DNA from: Chara braunii
Taxonomy: Eukaryota; Streptophyta; Charophyceae; Charales; Characeae
DNA: 64,000 nt
Assembly: GCA_003427395.1 (NCBI GenBank)
Contig: BFEA01000180.1
Location: forward strand, 175,513-239,512
Direction: 5' to 3'
Below are positions 53,806 through 63,394 of this stretch, one piece after another. Position 1 is the stretch's first letter, and each line of letters opens with the position of its first letter. Both the position numbers and the translations under genes were made by a program. Below the pieces are notes generated by a model. The model was given only the letters and a program-made list of their open reading frames with translations. It was not told where the DNA came from and searched no databases.

Positions 53806-54056
53806 TGACGCACAATTTTGGGAGTGAATGAGAATTAGAGACTCCAATCTCAATTTGTGTACGGGACGCAGGACCTGTTTTCCAGCAGGTGACGCTCCCC
53901 ACCAATAGATGGAGCTTTCTCTCGGGTGCTAGTGAGGGGAGTGATCAAGGCGATGGATGCCCGCTAGGCCCGTTTCGAACGTGCCCGTTCACCGGACCAA
54001 GTTGACTATGGTCGACGTCGGCATGGATGTTGAGGTAACTTGTGCTTGAGTATGAG

Positions 54057-54365
54057 CTAAAGTGCTGCCTTGTGGATAGATTCAAGCCCCCCATCAAATC
54101 GTTTCACAGCCATGTTGCTTACAACTGGCGGAATACCACGGACTGCTAACTCCACTGTGTTTGGATTGAGAGCTGCCTGAATACAGCTTTGAAGACCCTG
54201 TGCTCTATTTGGATCCATGAGAGAGAACAATGACACTACAAAATAGTTATTGGTTCTTTTGAAAGAAAGCTCCAAACAAAGATCCGTTTTCACACACATA
54301 AGGGGGACTTCGAATCGCACAGTTTGACCGTTGGGATTAGCGTTTAGACGAGATTCAGACATCAT
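54057..54365 (-). CDS. Hypothetical protein, 102 codons
   Basis: Frame on the minus strand beginning MMSESRLNANPNGQTVRFEV, with balanced composition (VPLMCVKTDLCLELSFKR, FVVSLFSLMDPNRAQGLQ, VELAVRGIPPVVSNMAVKRF) and a stop after HKAAL. It is not low-complexity and does not overlap a repeat that I can identify. No known domain recognised, no signal peptide, no membrane segment. It might be one exon of a larger gene or a TE fragment. Confidence 0.3.
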   Translation of the reverse strand: MMSESRLNANPNGQTVRFEVPLMCVKTDLCLELSFKRTNNYFVVSLFSLMDPNRAQGLQSCIQAALNPNTVELAVRGIPPVVSNMAVKRFDGGLESIHKAAL

Positions 54366-55651
54366 TGGGTCTGATCAAACCCATCAACACTTTGGCGCCG
54401 GTTTTCACAATTTCTGCTGCAAAAGGCGCTGACACTCACAGTAGTCAGGGGATAGAGTAAGGCGGTGTTTGCCCGTGATCAAGCTGAAGAATCATTCCAC
54501 TTCCGTCCCCGGGTTAGTATTCGGGGAGGGGCGGCAGTACACAAAGAGCAGAGAAAACCATAGTGTATCTTTCCATGTCTCAGTCAAAAATCCATTCTCA
54601 CTTTAGAATCTCTCATCTGGTTGGCGATTGAGAAGGAAGTGGAGAGGGAGAGAGCGGGGGAGCAAGTGTGCAAGCCTCTTGTGGAAATCCCGCTACCTGT
54701 CTTCGCTTTGATTGGCGAAGGAAGGGCTTTATTTGAGATTTATTAAGTTTTGAGAAATTAGCAAATCTAAAATCCCGTGATTGAAGAACGATGTTGAGCA
54801 CCCAATCACGGGGAATGAGCTCGGTACCACCCTGTAGTCTGTCCCTTCACGGACGACAGGGAAAACGAGTTATTTATGGATTTATGATTAGAATTCGAAT
54901 TACTGCCAATTGGAAACCCCTCCGAAAGGTGACGGTCGCGAATCTGATGTAAGAGCACCATGTGCGGACTGTGCATGGGTCAAAAATCCTACTTGAACCA
55001 GAATGTGACTGTGCACTCAACTTGTCCTTAGTTGCCATTTGCATGTTGCTGCAGAATGGGATATCAAATCCGCTATCTCTCCGAAATAGACTTTTCGAGC
55101 CTGGCACCACTGGACAGATATGGTCAGAATTTCATAAAAGAACACTCTTGTTATCCGGGGGTAACTTGATTCGTAATCTGATTCTTGCTGTTGCTGCTGG
55201 AAAGCATTTGGTGACATATTAAGTAATTTGGAACTGCATCTGTTGTGTGGCCATTTGATCTGCATTTGCTGACCTTACTGAGTGCTTATGAGCCGCTGAG
55301 GTCTTTATTTGGGTTCTGTTAATTGCAATTTTGCCCATTTCTTGTTTTATTCAGTAAGAGCATTATGACCAGCCGTAATTCAGTGTGTGACGGGCAACGC
55401 AACCCTCCCATTCCCTGATCGCCATTGAGGACCTCTGAAGCGGGCATGACGAGTGACAGGCGTCACTGTCCCTGGCTTCAGCGACGAACAGGTGCCTCTC
55501 CCCGGGTTTCCTCACACCGGGTCTAGGGCCTGTCCGGAGGTTAGCAGAGCCTGCAATGATGTTTCCCTCCGAAAGGGAGGAGGTACCGGTTGCTGGGAGG
55601 CCGCTCGGCCTTGGAAGTCACCGCCCAAGAGGCCAGTAGGGCGCTATATCT
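54366..55651. other. No firm gene
   Basis: Frames at 54962-55222 (+) and 55017-55265 (-) overlap, and neither has recognisable features. The sequence is of ordinary complexity and could be genuine low-copy intergenic or intronic DNA. Confidence 0.4.
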
Positions 55652-56228
55652 NNNNNNNNNNNNNNNNNNNNNNNNNNNNNNNNNNNNNNNNNNNNNNNNN
55701 NNNNNNNNNNNNNNNNNNNNNNNNNNNNNNNNNNNNNNNNNNNNNNNNNNNNNNNNNNNNNNNNNNNNNNNNNNNNNNNNNNNNNNNNNNNNNNNNNNNN
55801 NNNNNNNNNNNNNNNNNNNNNNNNNNNNNNNNNNNNNNNNNNNNNNNNNNNNNNNNNNNNNNNNNNNNNNNNNNNNNNNNNNNNNNNNNNNNNNNNNNNN
55901 NNNNNNNNNNNNNNNNNNNNNNNNNNNNNNNNNNNNNNNNNNNNNNNNNNNNNNNNNNNNNNNNNNNNNNNNNNNNNNNNNNNNNNNNNNNNNNNNNNNN
56001 NNNNNNNNNNNNNNNNNNNNNNNNNNNNNNNNNNNNNNNNNNNNNNNNNNNNNNNNNNNNNNNNNNNNNNNNNNNNNNNNNNNNNNNNNNNNNNNNNNNN
56101 NNNNNNNNNNNNNNNNNNNNNNNNNNNNNNNNNNNNNNNNNNNNNNNNNNNNNNNNNNNNNNNNNNNNNNNNNNNNNNNNNNNNNNNNNNNNNNNNNNNN
56201 NNNNNNNNNNNNNNNNNNNNNNNNNNNN
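55652..56228. other. Scaffold gap (577 N)
   Basis: Run of N; every open frame through it is meaningless. Confidence 0.99.
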
Positions 56229-56579
56229 AAGCATTTTGCAACATCGAAACAAGGTCCTTATGGACGATTCAGTAGACAGCAGCACACAACAGCTGAGCAG
56301 CAAAAAAAAAAAAAAAAGAAAAAAAAAAGAACGTGTATTCAGAAGAATACACAACGAGTCCACGCATTGAACGCCGCGATTGCAAAGAAGCAACAGTTGT
56401 TACACTCCATCACAGTGTCACTGTCCCGACATCCATGACATCATCGAAAACACAGTCCACCCCGGACATGGACGAAAAGACGACGACTCGAGGAGGAAGA
56501 AGCAGATGATGAAGAAGCGGAAGCGGATGGAGCAGTAGAAGAAGAAGAAGAAGGGGACGAAGAACGTTTCTCTCCCTCT

Positions 56580-56583
56580 CTCA

Positions 56584-56625
<42 letters not shown>
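56580..56625. repeat. (CT)n microsatellite
   Basis: About 20 CT units directly after the last stop of the hAT C-terminal frame. Confidence 0.95.
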
Positions 56626-56627
<2 letters not shown>

Positions 56628-57113
56628 CGATGCTGCTACTCGTGCCAGACGACGTGTCGGACGATGATGATGTGTCACTCGACGACCACGCGTCACTCGA
56701 CCGCGCTTTCATTTCCTCTGCGGAAGACGTAGCGCTGCTGCTTGTGGACTCATCGTCCTCTTGCACATACTTCCTCCTCTTCGCACTGGCTTTCTTCTGA
56801 ACTTTCTGTGCCTTCCTCTTCTTTGCCTGCCGAACAACAGCACGCTTCTCTTGCAAGGTCGCTTGCGTCCCTTGCCTCGTCTGCCTCGGCTCGACGGTTC
56901 CGCTGTCTCCTTCGGCTTGTGCTTCCCTCCTTTCTTTCTGCCCGCCAAACTCTTCACCCGGCGCACCAAACTCGCGTTGATTTCGGGCGGTGACGATGGC
57001 TCACGTTCTGCAGCTGCATCTTGTGGGTGGTCAAGTCCAGCAGCTCGGGCCCTCCTCCTGTACACTATACCCTGCGATCCGTCCCCGGCCTCTGTGGGAA
57101 TATCCTTGCTCAA
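56623..57113 (-). pseudogene. Possible transposase C-terminal extension
   Basis: After the TGA at 57195 the same frame is open again from 57113 to 56709 (RRARAAGLDHPQDAAAERE, then Lys/Arg-rich KKGGKHKPKET). A second frame, 56856-56623, then runs QAKKRKAQKVQKKASAKRRK, an obvious nuclear-localisation-like stretch, and ends in a Ser/Asp/Glu-rich tail. It could be the original C-terminus separated by a stop and a shift, or unrelated sequence. Low certainty. Confidence 0.35.
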
Positions 57114-57194
57114 CAGCAGATCGGGAGGGGTCGGTCCAGTGAATCTGGCCCAATCCGAAGTCTGCCCAGTGACTATGGCCCAATTCGGAGTTTG

Positions 57195-58970
57195 TCACTT
57201 GGAATCACTCCTCATGGGGGACATCGCAACCAGGTGTTCCCCGAAGTCTTTCTTGGAGCTTCTTGCAGCAATGGGGGCCACGAGCTGCAATAGGGAGGCG
57301 AATCCGTCAGCCGGCGGCAACCCCGGGTCCGGAGTGGAGAACACATCGTCGCCGGTACACTGGGTGCCCTCCGCTGCTCCAGGGACCGGGTGGTCCTTGT
57401 CCGCACCGATGTCTCCATCCTCACGTTCAGCAGCGCCGGAAACCGGAACGTCCGTGGACACACCAAAGTTTCGAACATCCCCCGCAACAACATTGTACCT
57501 GTCAACATTCGTCGATCCCCCGTCTGTCGCCCCTCGCCCTGTGGGTGGTTCCTCGACCGCAGGTCGCCGGTGAGGAGTGTGTTGCACGCCCAAGACTGTG
57601 CTGGTGCCATGAACTGAAGCCACATCACCGGCCGCGCAGCTGCGCAGTCGTGTACGGGCACCAGTGTTGCCCATCAATGACACCGTAGCAACCGCCGAAG
57701 GGCCACCGGATGCAGGGCCAGCCAACGGCGTGATGTTGACATGTGTCGCGGAACATGACCCGCCACCCGACCACCTGACAAACCGCTTGTCTGTGAGCTG
57801 CACTTCGAGTAACTCATCATCACCATCGTTGTCGTCTCTGTCGTCCTCCTCCTCATCAACAGCAGCGGAGGTCTTCCAGCTGTCGTCATCCGCGAGATGG
57901 CGAGGGCGGTAGGAAATATCAAAGAGCCATGCCCCGTAATCCGCCCTCTCCTCCTGAATCTCCCGCACGTCGAATCTGGTGCTCTTCGATCTGCGCCCTC
58001 GAGATTTCAACCAGTTGGCAGCCCTCCTCTTCACCTTTGCGGGGTCGTACTCCCCGTCTCGCATGAAACCGTCGAAAGGAGCGTCGTCCTCGGGTGTCTC
58101 CCACTCTAGCTGCTCCGTGTTCACGAATCCTATCTTCACCTTTGACATGCGCAGCAACTTCTTGTTCCAGTGGATGAAGACGAGCATCTTCAGGTTCTCC
58201 AGGCTCAACAGATTCCTCCTCTTAGAGTGAATGAGATCGAACGTGGACCAATTCCTCTCACAAGGAGAGGCTGTGGTCCACATGCTGAGCACTTTGACAA
58301 CGATCTTCATCAAGGTTGGGTGCCTCTTCCCATAAGTCAACCACCATTGCGCCATAGACACGTGACCGCCCGTCAAAGCCTCCTCAAATTTCTTCCCGAA
58401 CCACTCCGGATCCATGTGATGGAAACTCTTAAGGGAGTTCCAACACTCTTTGTACTCCTTTGAATTCTTCGGGGGAAACGAAGCAAAGTGTGTCAAAGTG
58501 TTCGCAATCTCCTCGCACGCCATGTCGTCGAAGAGTCGAGGTGATCGGTGGAGCGGGTGCAACATCCAAGCCGCTGCATGCACAGGCAGAGCCATCATCC
58601 GCACATGGTCTTTGACCTTCGCCATCACAAACTCCCTTGTCTCGCAACCCATGGGTAGCACGGCCATTCTCTTCTCCAGCGTGATGCCCAACGACCACAC
58701 CTGCATACCCATCCTCCCATCTCTGTCCATGTTCTTCATCAAGGCGAAAATGGGCTCAAGCAAGGTGCATGCCCTCTCCACGGTCAACCACCAAGCAGGG
58801 TCTCGTATTAGCTCCTTGCACGACCGCGCCCGTGTTGCTGCTGTCCTGTCCCATGGAGAGTCATCCCACCGCGGGTTGGAAACAGTGTGCAACAACACGC
58901 CCTCACACTCCCGAAGTCGCTGCAGCATGAGGAAGTCTGTGCGAAATCTAGTCTCCCCCGGCTGGATCAA
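57195..58970 (-). CDS. hAT transposase, C-terminal part with dimerisation domain
   Basis: 591 codons. Begins within the conserved PGETRF segment, then helical insertion-domain sequence, and the hAT C-terminal dimerisation signature ASPCERNWS at residues 234-242 (Glu238 in the position of the third catalytic acid of hAT enzymes), followed by SKRRNLLSLENLKMLVFIHW. After residue 290 comes a long tail: a RRAANWLKSRGRRSKSTRFD segment, an acidic run (DEEEDDRDDNDGDDE), then low-complexity Gly/Ser/Pro sequence of about 180 residues. The start Met is probably not the true start: this is the downstream half of the protein begun at 60351, joined by one frameshift near 58990. Confidence 0.85.
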   Translation of the reverse strand: MIQPGETRFRTDFLMLQRLRECEGVLLHTVSNPRWDDSPWDRTAATRARSCKELIRDPAWWLTVERACTLLEPIFALMKNMDRDGRMGMQVWSLGITLEKRMAVLPMGCETREFVMAKVKDHVRMMALPVHAAAWMLHPLHRSPRLFDDMACEEIANTLTHFASFPPKNSKEYKECWNSLKSFHHMDPEWFGKKFEEALTGGHVSMAQWWLTYGKRHPTLMKIVVKVLSMWTTASPCERNWSTFDLIHSKRRNLLSLENLKMLVFIHWNKKLLRMSKVKIGFVNTEQLEWETPEDDAPFDGFMRDGEYDPAKVKRRAANWLKSRGRRSKSTRFDVREIQEERADYGAWLFDISYRPRHLADDDSWKTSAAVDEEEDDRDDNDGDDELLEVQLTDKRFVRWSGGGSCSATHVNITPLAGPASGGPSAVATVSLMGNTGARTRLRSCAAGDVASVHGTSTVLGVQHTPHRRPAVEEPPTGRGATDGGSTNVDRYNVVAGDVRNFGVSTDVPVSGAAEREDGDIGADKDHPVPGAAEGTQCTGDDVFSTPDPGLPPADGFASLLQLVAPIAARSSKKDFGEHLVAMSPMRSDSK

Positions 58971-60351
58971 CTCCCAACGGCCTCCCTTCTTTGATGTTCA
59001 TCCGTGTCATGTACTCCCTCCCACTTTTCCGGAACATCGCCAACGCCCGCTGATGTCTCTTGATGAAGGTTGTGATCTCCCTGCCCTGCAGAATCACCTC
59101 CCCGACCCATGACACCGAAGCAATGTCAGACATGAGCAAGTTGCACACATGGCATGTCCACGACACCCATGGAATGCTACTGATCGCAGGGTCCTCGTGC
59201 TCAGCCAAAATCTTCCTGGCAGCAATGTTGACCTGTGCTGAGTCGGTGCAGATGGCGTTGACCCCATGCACCCCCAACTCCCTTATGACCTCTTCCCACA
59301 TCCTCGCCAAAGCCGGAGCCGACTTGTCCTTCCCCTCCATGTCCACACTCTTCACCATGACCGCCCTCGAATCGCCAGCTGCAACGAAGTTCATGACTGG
59401 CCTGTTGCTGGTCGTTGTTGTGCCATCCGTCATCAAGGAGAGGCCTGTGACATCCCACGACTCTCGGATCTTGTCGAAATTATTGTCCACCACTTTGTAC
59501 TCCGTGGGCAGGGCCTTCGTCCTCAAGTAGTTGTACCCCGACATTCGCAAAATCTTCCTCGACCTCGCTGCCAGGTTCATGATCCTTTCCAAGTTCTTGT
59601 ACGAGTCTGACCGCGCGACATTGAAGTCGATGGCATTCTCAAAGAAGAACGAAGCAACCCCCTGGTCGAAGTCCTTCTGCAGCTCATCCACTACGTAACT
59701 GGTCATGGACGGCTGTTGCGCACCCGATGGAGGTCGCGGAGGGCGAGCGGCAGCGAGAACGGGACCCCGCAGGTGGTCAGCAATCTCCGACGGGAGGTCA
59801 GGCCCCCTGGAATCCGAAGCGGTTGCATAGGCAACAGAATCTGCCCTCTCCTGCCGTTGAACAAATGTCGAATCATAACCGACACCACAGCTTTGCCCCC
59901 CTGTTGAACCTGTGTCACGGCCACCGTCTCCCACTGCCGACGACGTGCCGGGCTCCCCCGATGCACCAGCTCCATCACCCGATGCAAGATCCTGCGGATC
60001 CTCAACATTTGCCAGACGACCCTGTAAGTCGTAGTACTCGTTCAATTTCGCCACCAGCGTAGGGAGCAATTTCACCTTCGGGTGCTTGCTCCGAATCACA
60101 GAAAGAATCTCACCGGTGGTACGGGGACAGCGGGCATTGGCCGACGTTTGGGTGTGGTGATTCACGACTTTGTTGAGCGTGCCGACAAACTCTTTGTTGC
60201 ACAGACTGGAACGCAACCTCCACGAGCTGTGCGACGTGCCGGTCGTCACCTTCTGGCCTCTCTCCGCCCATTTCCAAAGCTTCGACTGGCTGAGCGTCCG
60301 TTCTCTCTCACCACCTGTCTCAGGCTCGAATGGTACTCGATTGCCCGCCAT
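58948..60351 (-). CDS. hAT transposase, N-terminal part with DUF659
   Basis: 467 codons from the Met at 60351; the frame stays open upstream only because of GAA repeats. Residues 45-70 (SSLCNKEF to NHHTQ) look like a BED zinc finger whose first Cys is Ser. A Gly/Ser-rich linker follows (115-215). Residues 216-410 are DUF659/hAT core: LSLMTDGTTTTSN with Asp309, AICTDSAQVN with Asp370, and WTCHVCNLL at 398-406. These match the first two catalytic acids of the RNase H-like hAT fold. Ends out of frame at GVDPAGGD; reading one base off continues as GGRWELIQPGETRF into the next frame. hAT transposases excise and reinsert DNA in the nucleus. Confidence 0.85.
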   Translation of the reverse strand: MAGNRVPFEPETGGERERTLSQSKLWKWAERGQKVTTGTSHSSWRLRSSLCNKEFVGTLNKVVNHHTQTSANARCPRTTGEILSVIRSKHPKVKLLPTLVAKLNEYYDLQGRLANVEDPQDLASGDGAGASGEPGTSSAVGDGGRDTGSTGGQSCGVGYDSTFVQRQERADSVAYATASDSRGPDLPSEIADHLRGPVLAAARPPRPPSGAQQPSMTSYVVDELQKDFDQGVASFFFENAIDFNVARSDSYKNLERIMNLAARSRKILRMSGYNYLRTKALPTEYKVVDNNFDKIRESWDVTGLSLMTDGTTTTSNRPVMNFVAAGDSRAVMVKSVDMEGKDKSAPALARMWEEVIRELGVHGVNAICTDSAQVNIAARKILAEHEDPAISSIPWVSWTCHVCNLLMSDIASVSWVGEVILQGREITTFIKRHQRALAMFRKSGREYMTRMNIKEGRPLGVDPAGGD

Positions 60352-60359
60352 GGTGGTCG

Positions 60360-61169
60360 CAGTGGAGGTCCGAAAAAGAAAAAAAAAAACGGAGGTGGGT
60401 GATGGTAGGAGGAAGACGAAGAAGAGGAAGAAGAAGAAGAGGAAGAAGAAGGAGAGAAGATGGAGATGAAGAAGAAGAAGAAGAAGAAGAAGAAGAAGAA
60501 GAAGAAGAAGAAGAGGAGGAGGAGGAAGAAGAAGAAGGTGGAGAGAAGATGGATATGAAGAAGAGGAAGAGGAGGAAGAAGAAGAAGAAGGGGTGGGAGG
60601 TGTGTGCCCGCTGCCCGACGAATTTCCAAAAAAAAAAAAAAAAACGGAGGTGGCTGATGGTAGGAGGAAGAAGAAGAAGAGGAAGAAGAAGGAGAGAAGA
60701 TGGAGATGAAGAAAAAGAAGAAGAAGAAGAAGAAGAGGAGGAGGAGGAAGAAGAAGAAGGTGGAGAGAAGATGGATATGAAGAAGAAGAAGAGGAGGAAG
60801 AAGAAGAAGAAGAAGAAGAAGAAGAAGAAGAAGAAGAAGGGGTGGGAGGTGTGTGCCCGCTGCCCGACGAATTTCCGAAAAAAAAAAACAAAAAAAACGG
60901 AGGTGGGTGATGGTAGGAGGAAGAAGAAGAAGAGGAAGAAGATGAAGAAGAAGAAGACGAAGGTGGAGAGAAGATGGATATGAAGAAGAAGAAGAAGAAG
61001 AAGAAGAAGAAGAAGAAGGGGTGGTAGTTGTGTGCCCACCGACCGACGAATTTCCGAAAAAAAAAATATAAAAAATCAGAGGTGGGTGAGGGTAGGAGGA
61101 GGAAGAAGAAGAAGAAGGAGATGGAGAGAAGATGGAGATGGAGATGAAGAAGAAGAAGAAGAAGAAGAA

Positions 61170-61200
<31 letters not shown>

Positions 61201-61290
61201 GGGTGGGAGGTGTGTGCCCACTGCCTGATGATACAAGGAAGAAAAAAAAACGAAGTTGGGTGAAGAAGAAGAAGAAGAAGAAGGCAATGA

Positions 61291-61335
<45 letters not shown>

Positions 61336-61715
61336 GAAGAAGAAGAAGAAGAAGGCAATGAGAAAAAGAAGAAGAAGAAGAAGAAGACGAAGAAGAAGAA
61401 GAAGAAAACTAGGGCGAACTTTACAATGGCTGACGAATTTCCGAAAAAAAAGAACAGGAAGAGATAGAGGAAGAAGAAAAAGAAGAAGAAATTTAGGGCA
61501 AACTTGACAATGTGCGGTTTTCCGAAATGAGAAGAGTAGAAGAAGAAGAAGAAGAAGAAGAAGAAGAAGAAGGAAATGAGGGCAAACTTGACAATGTGCG
61601 ATTTTTCGAAATGGGAAGACTAGAAGAAGAAGAAGAAGAAGAAGAAGAAGAAGAAGAAGAGAAGAAGAAAATTAGGGCGAAGTTGAAGAAGAAGAAGAAG
61701 AAGAAGAAGAAGAAG
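60360..61715. repeat. GAA/AAG-rich macro-repeat array upstream of the hAT gene
   Basis: Long AAG and GAG runs are separated by a conserved insert GCCCGACGAATTTCC, an A run, and GGAGGTGGGTGATGGTAGG. Inserts stand near 60590-60660, 60838-60915, 61018-61098 and 61198-61262, with decayed ends near 61421, 61497 and 61581; spacing is about 180-250 bp. An AAT microsatellite lies at 61290-61335. Poly-Lys/Glu and poly-Phe/Ser frames over it are artefacts. Confidence 0.88.
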
Positions 61716-62560
61716 AAGCTCCTCTCTCTCAACCAGCGGCTGCCAATGTCTGCCACGGATACACTGACCAGTGGAGGAAGAAAGCGGCAGCCTTTCTTGA
61801 ACGTCGCAGAGAACAACCTCGGAGCTGCAGCCTTGTCTCCCCCACCATGGCCAACTCTCCNTGCTACGACCAAGTTGCCCACANTCTTCTCACCCTNCCT
61901 GAGCATTGCAGCTGCCCACACTCGCGGCTGCCCACAAATGCCACGGCGGTAGAATGGGAAGAGTGTGGGCAAGCACACTCTTTGTACTGCCGCCGACCAG
62001 GGAAAAGGCAGTGTCGACCGTCGGCGGCCTCCCAGGNCGTGCCCCNATCGGCCGACCCCCCTGGTACCGGCCCAAAATCCAAAAACCGGGCCTTTGGGGT
62101 GGGGGTGGCCGCCGCGGAAAAATTGTGGCAGGCCGACACCGCCGATCGGTTGGCCCCGACGGGCAAAACGGTCGGCGGGTCGGCGGCCGACCGACCGAGG
62201 CCCGCCGACGTTCGGCCTGTGCAACTCTGGAGAAGAATAAGATTGGCGAAGTGAAGGAGGAGGAGGAAGGTGGAGAGAGAAGGGGGAATCGTCATTGGTC
62301 TTGCTGGTGTACATCTTCTTCTTCTTCTTCTTCTTCTTCTTTCTCTCTCCTCTGGTCTCTATCTCTTTGCAAGTGCTTTCATTTCTTTCGCAATTGGGTG
62401 GCATTGTCTTTCATTGTGAATTTGCACTTTGGAAATGACCAGGATCGTAACAGCTGTTCTTTGTCTGTGTGATGACGTCCTACTCGAGAGTGTACAGGTA
62501 CCACTTCAGGCCCGTGTGATCAGACACAACACACAAGTAAGTACACAAGAACCACAACAC
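61716..62560. other. GC-rich stretch with ambiguous bases, no gene
   Basis: Single N bases at 61861-62046. 61990-62230 is rich in CGGCCGACC and GTCGGCGG words in both orientations. A CTT run lies at 62312-62341. Possibly a fragment of another transposon; not identified. Confidence 0.4.
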
Positions 62561-63380
62561 AGCAAACGACAAGGTAAGTATGCCAACAATCAACACAAAC
62601 AATTTGTCAGCACTCTTCTTCCTTCTGCTGAGTCAATCCAGGTGTGTCCAAGCGATGCTGCACCCCTCGTGACAGCTGGCGCTACAGCTGTCTAATCATT
62701 CAATTCAGCCGTACCGCCGTTGTCTTCGTAATGCTGCTCTTACTTGGCAGTATCCTGCCTGCCACGTGTCATCCCTGGAGTGCCAACATAGCAAATGTTG
62801 CCACGTCAGCACTGTGTACCACAATGTCCAGTCTGTCAATAATGGGATGCCACGTCAGCGAATGTGTAGTCTGATCCTCGCCACGTGCCTCTTCCACGTG
62901 TTACGTTGAGATGTCGTCGCCGTCCAGCCAGTCAGATCATGCCACGTCAGCCGAAGGGTCTGTTGCCACGTCAGCAGGTAGTCACCACCTCATAGGACAG
63001 GTGTGATGACTCTTTCCAGCCACGTCAGCAGTCAGTCTTGTTCCCCAAAGCCACGTCAGCATCTGCATGGGATCGTGATGCCTCGTCACTATCGCGATCC
63101 TGGCTGGCGTGTGGTATTCCTTGTCGCGATCCCTAAGCCTGGTAGGGATGTCTTCTCGCCAGCGGAGTCTGTACCCCGTCGGCTGCTCTGGTCAGGTCTT
63201 CTCGCCAGTGAATCTGTACTTTGTCAGCAAGCTCCGGCAATGTCTTCTCGCCAATGAGGTATGTGCCACGCAACACCCCTGGCATGTCTCTCGCCACGTC
63301 ATCACCTACTCAACCTTTGTGTGTGCCACACTTACCTGCACGCCACCTGGCGCGTACAAATGTTGTCGTTAGGAGAACAG
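62561..63380 (-). other. Leader of right-end gypsy element, rich in CCACGTCAGC
   Basis: By position this lies inside the LTR at 63395 on the minus strand, next to a PBS. CCACGTCAGC stands at 62801, 62850, 62942, 62966, 63020 and 63051, and CCACGTG at 62762, 62881 and 62894. GTCTTCTCGCCAG recurs at 63148 and 63196. No coding frame. Its left limit is uncertain. Confidence 0.55.
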
Positions 63381-63391
63381 CTCCGATACCA
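63381..63391 (-). other. Primer binding site of right-end element
   Basis: TGGTATCGGAG on the minus strand (one mismatch to the tRNA-Met PBS), three bases inside the LTR. Confidence 0.75.
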
Positions 63392-63394
63392 AAT

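Larger units (their letters stand above)
56623..60351 (-). mobile_element. hAT-family DNA transposon, transposase region
   Basis: The minus strand encodes a hAT-type transposase in two overlapping frames plus C-terminal fragments. I could not locate terminal inverted repeats or an 8-bp target duplication; the left side is a gap and the right side is a GAA-rich macro-repeat. The true ends are therefore unknown. Confidence 0.75.

Noticed and set aside
60330-61361. Long poly-Glu/Lys and poly-Phe/Ser/Leu frames
   Set aside because: Translations of GAA/AAG microsatellites. The apparent 312-residue N-terminal extension of the hAT frame has the same cause; the real start is the Met at 60351.
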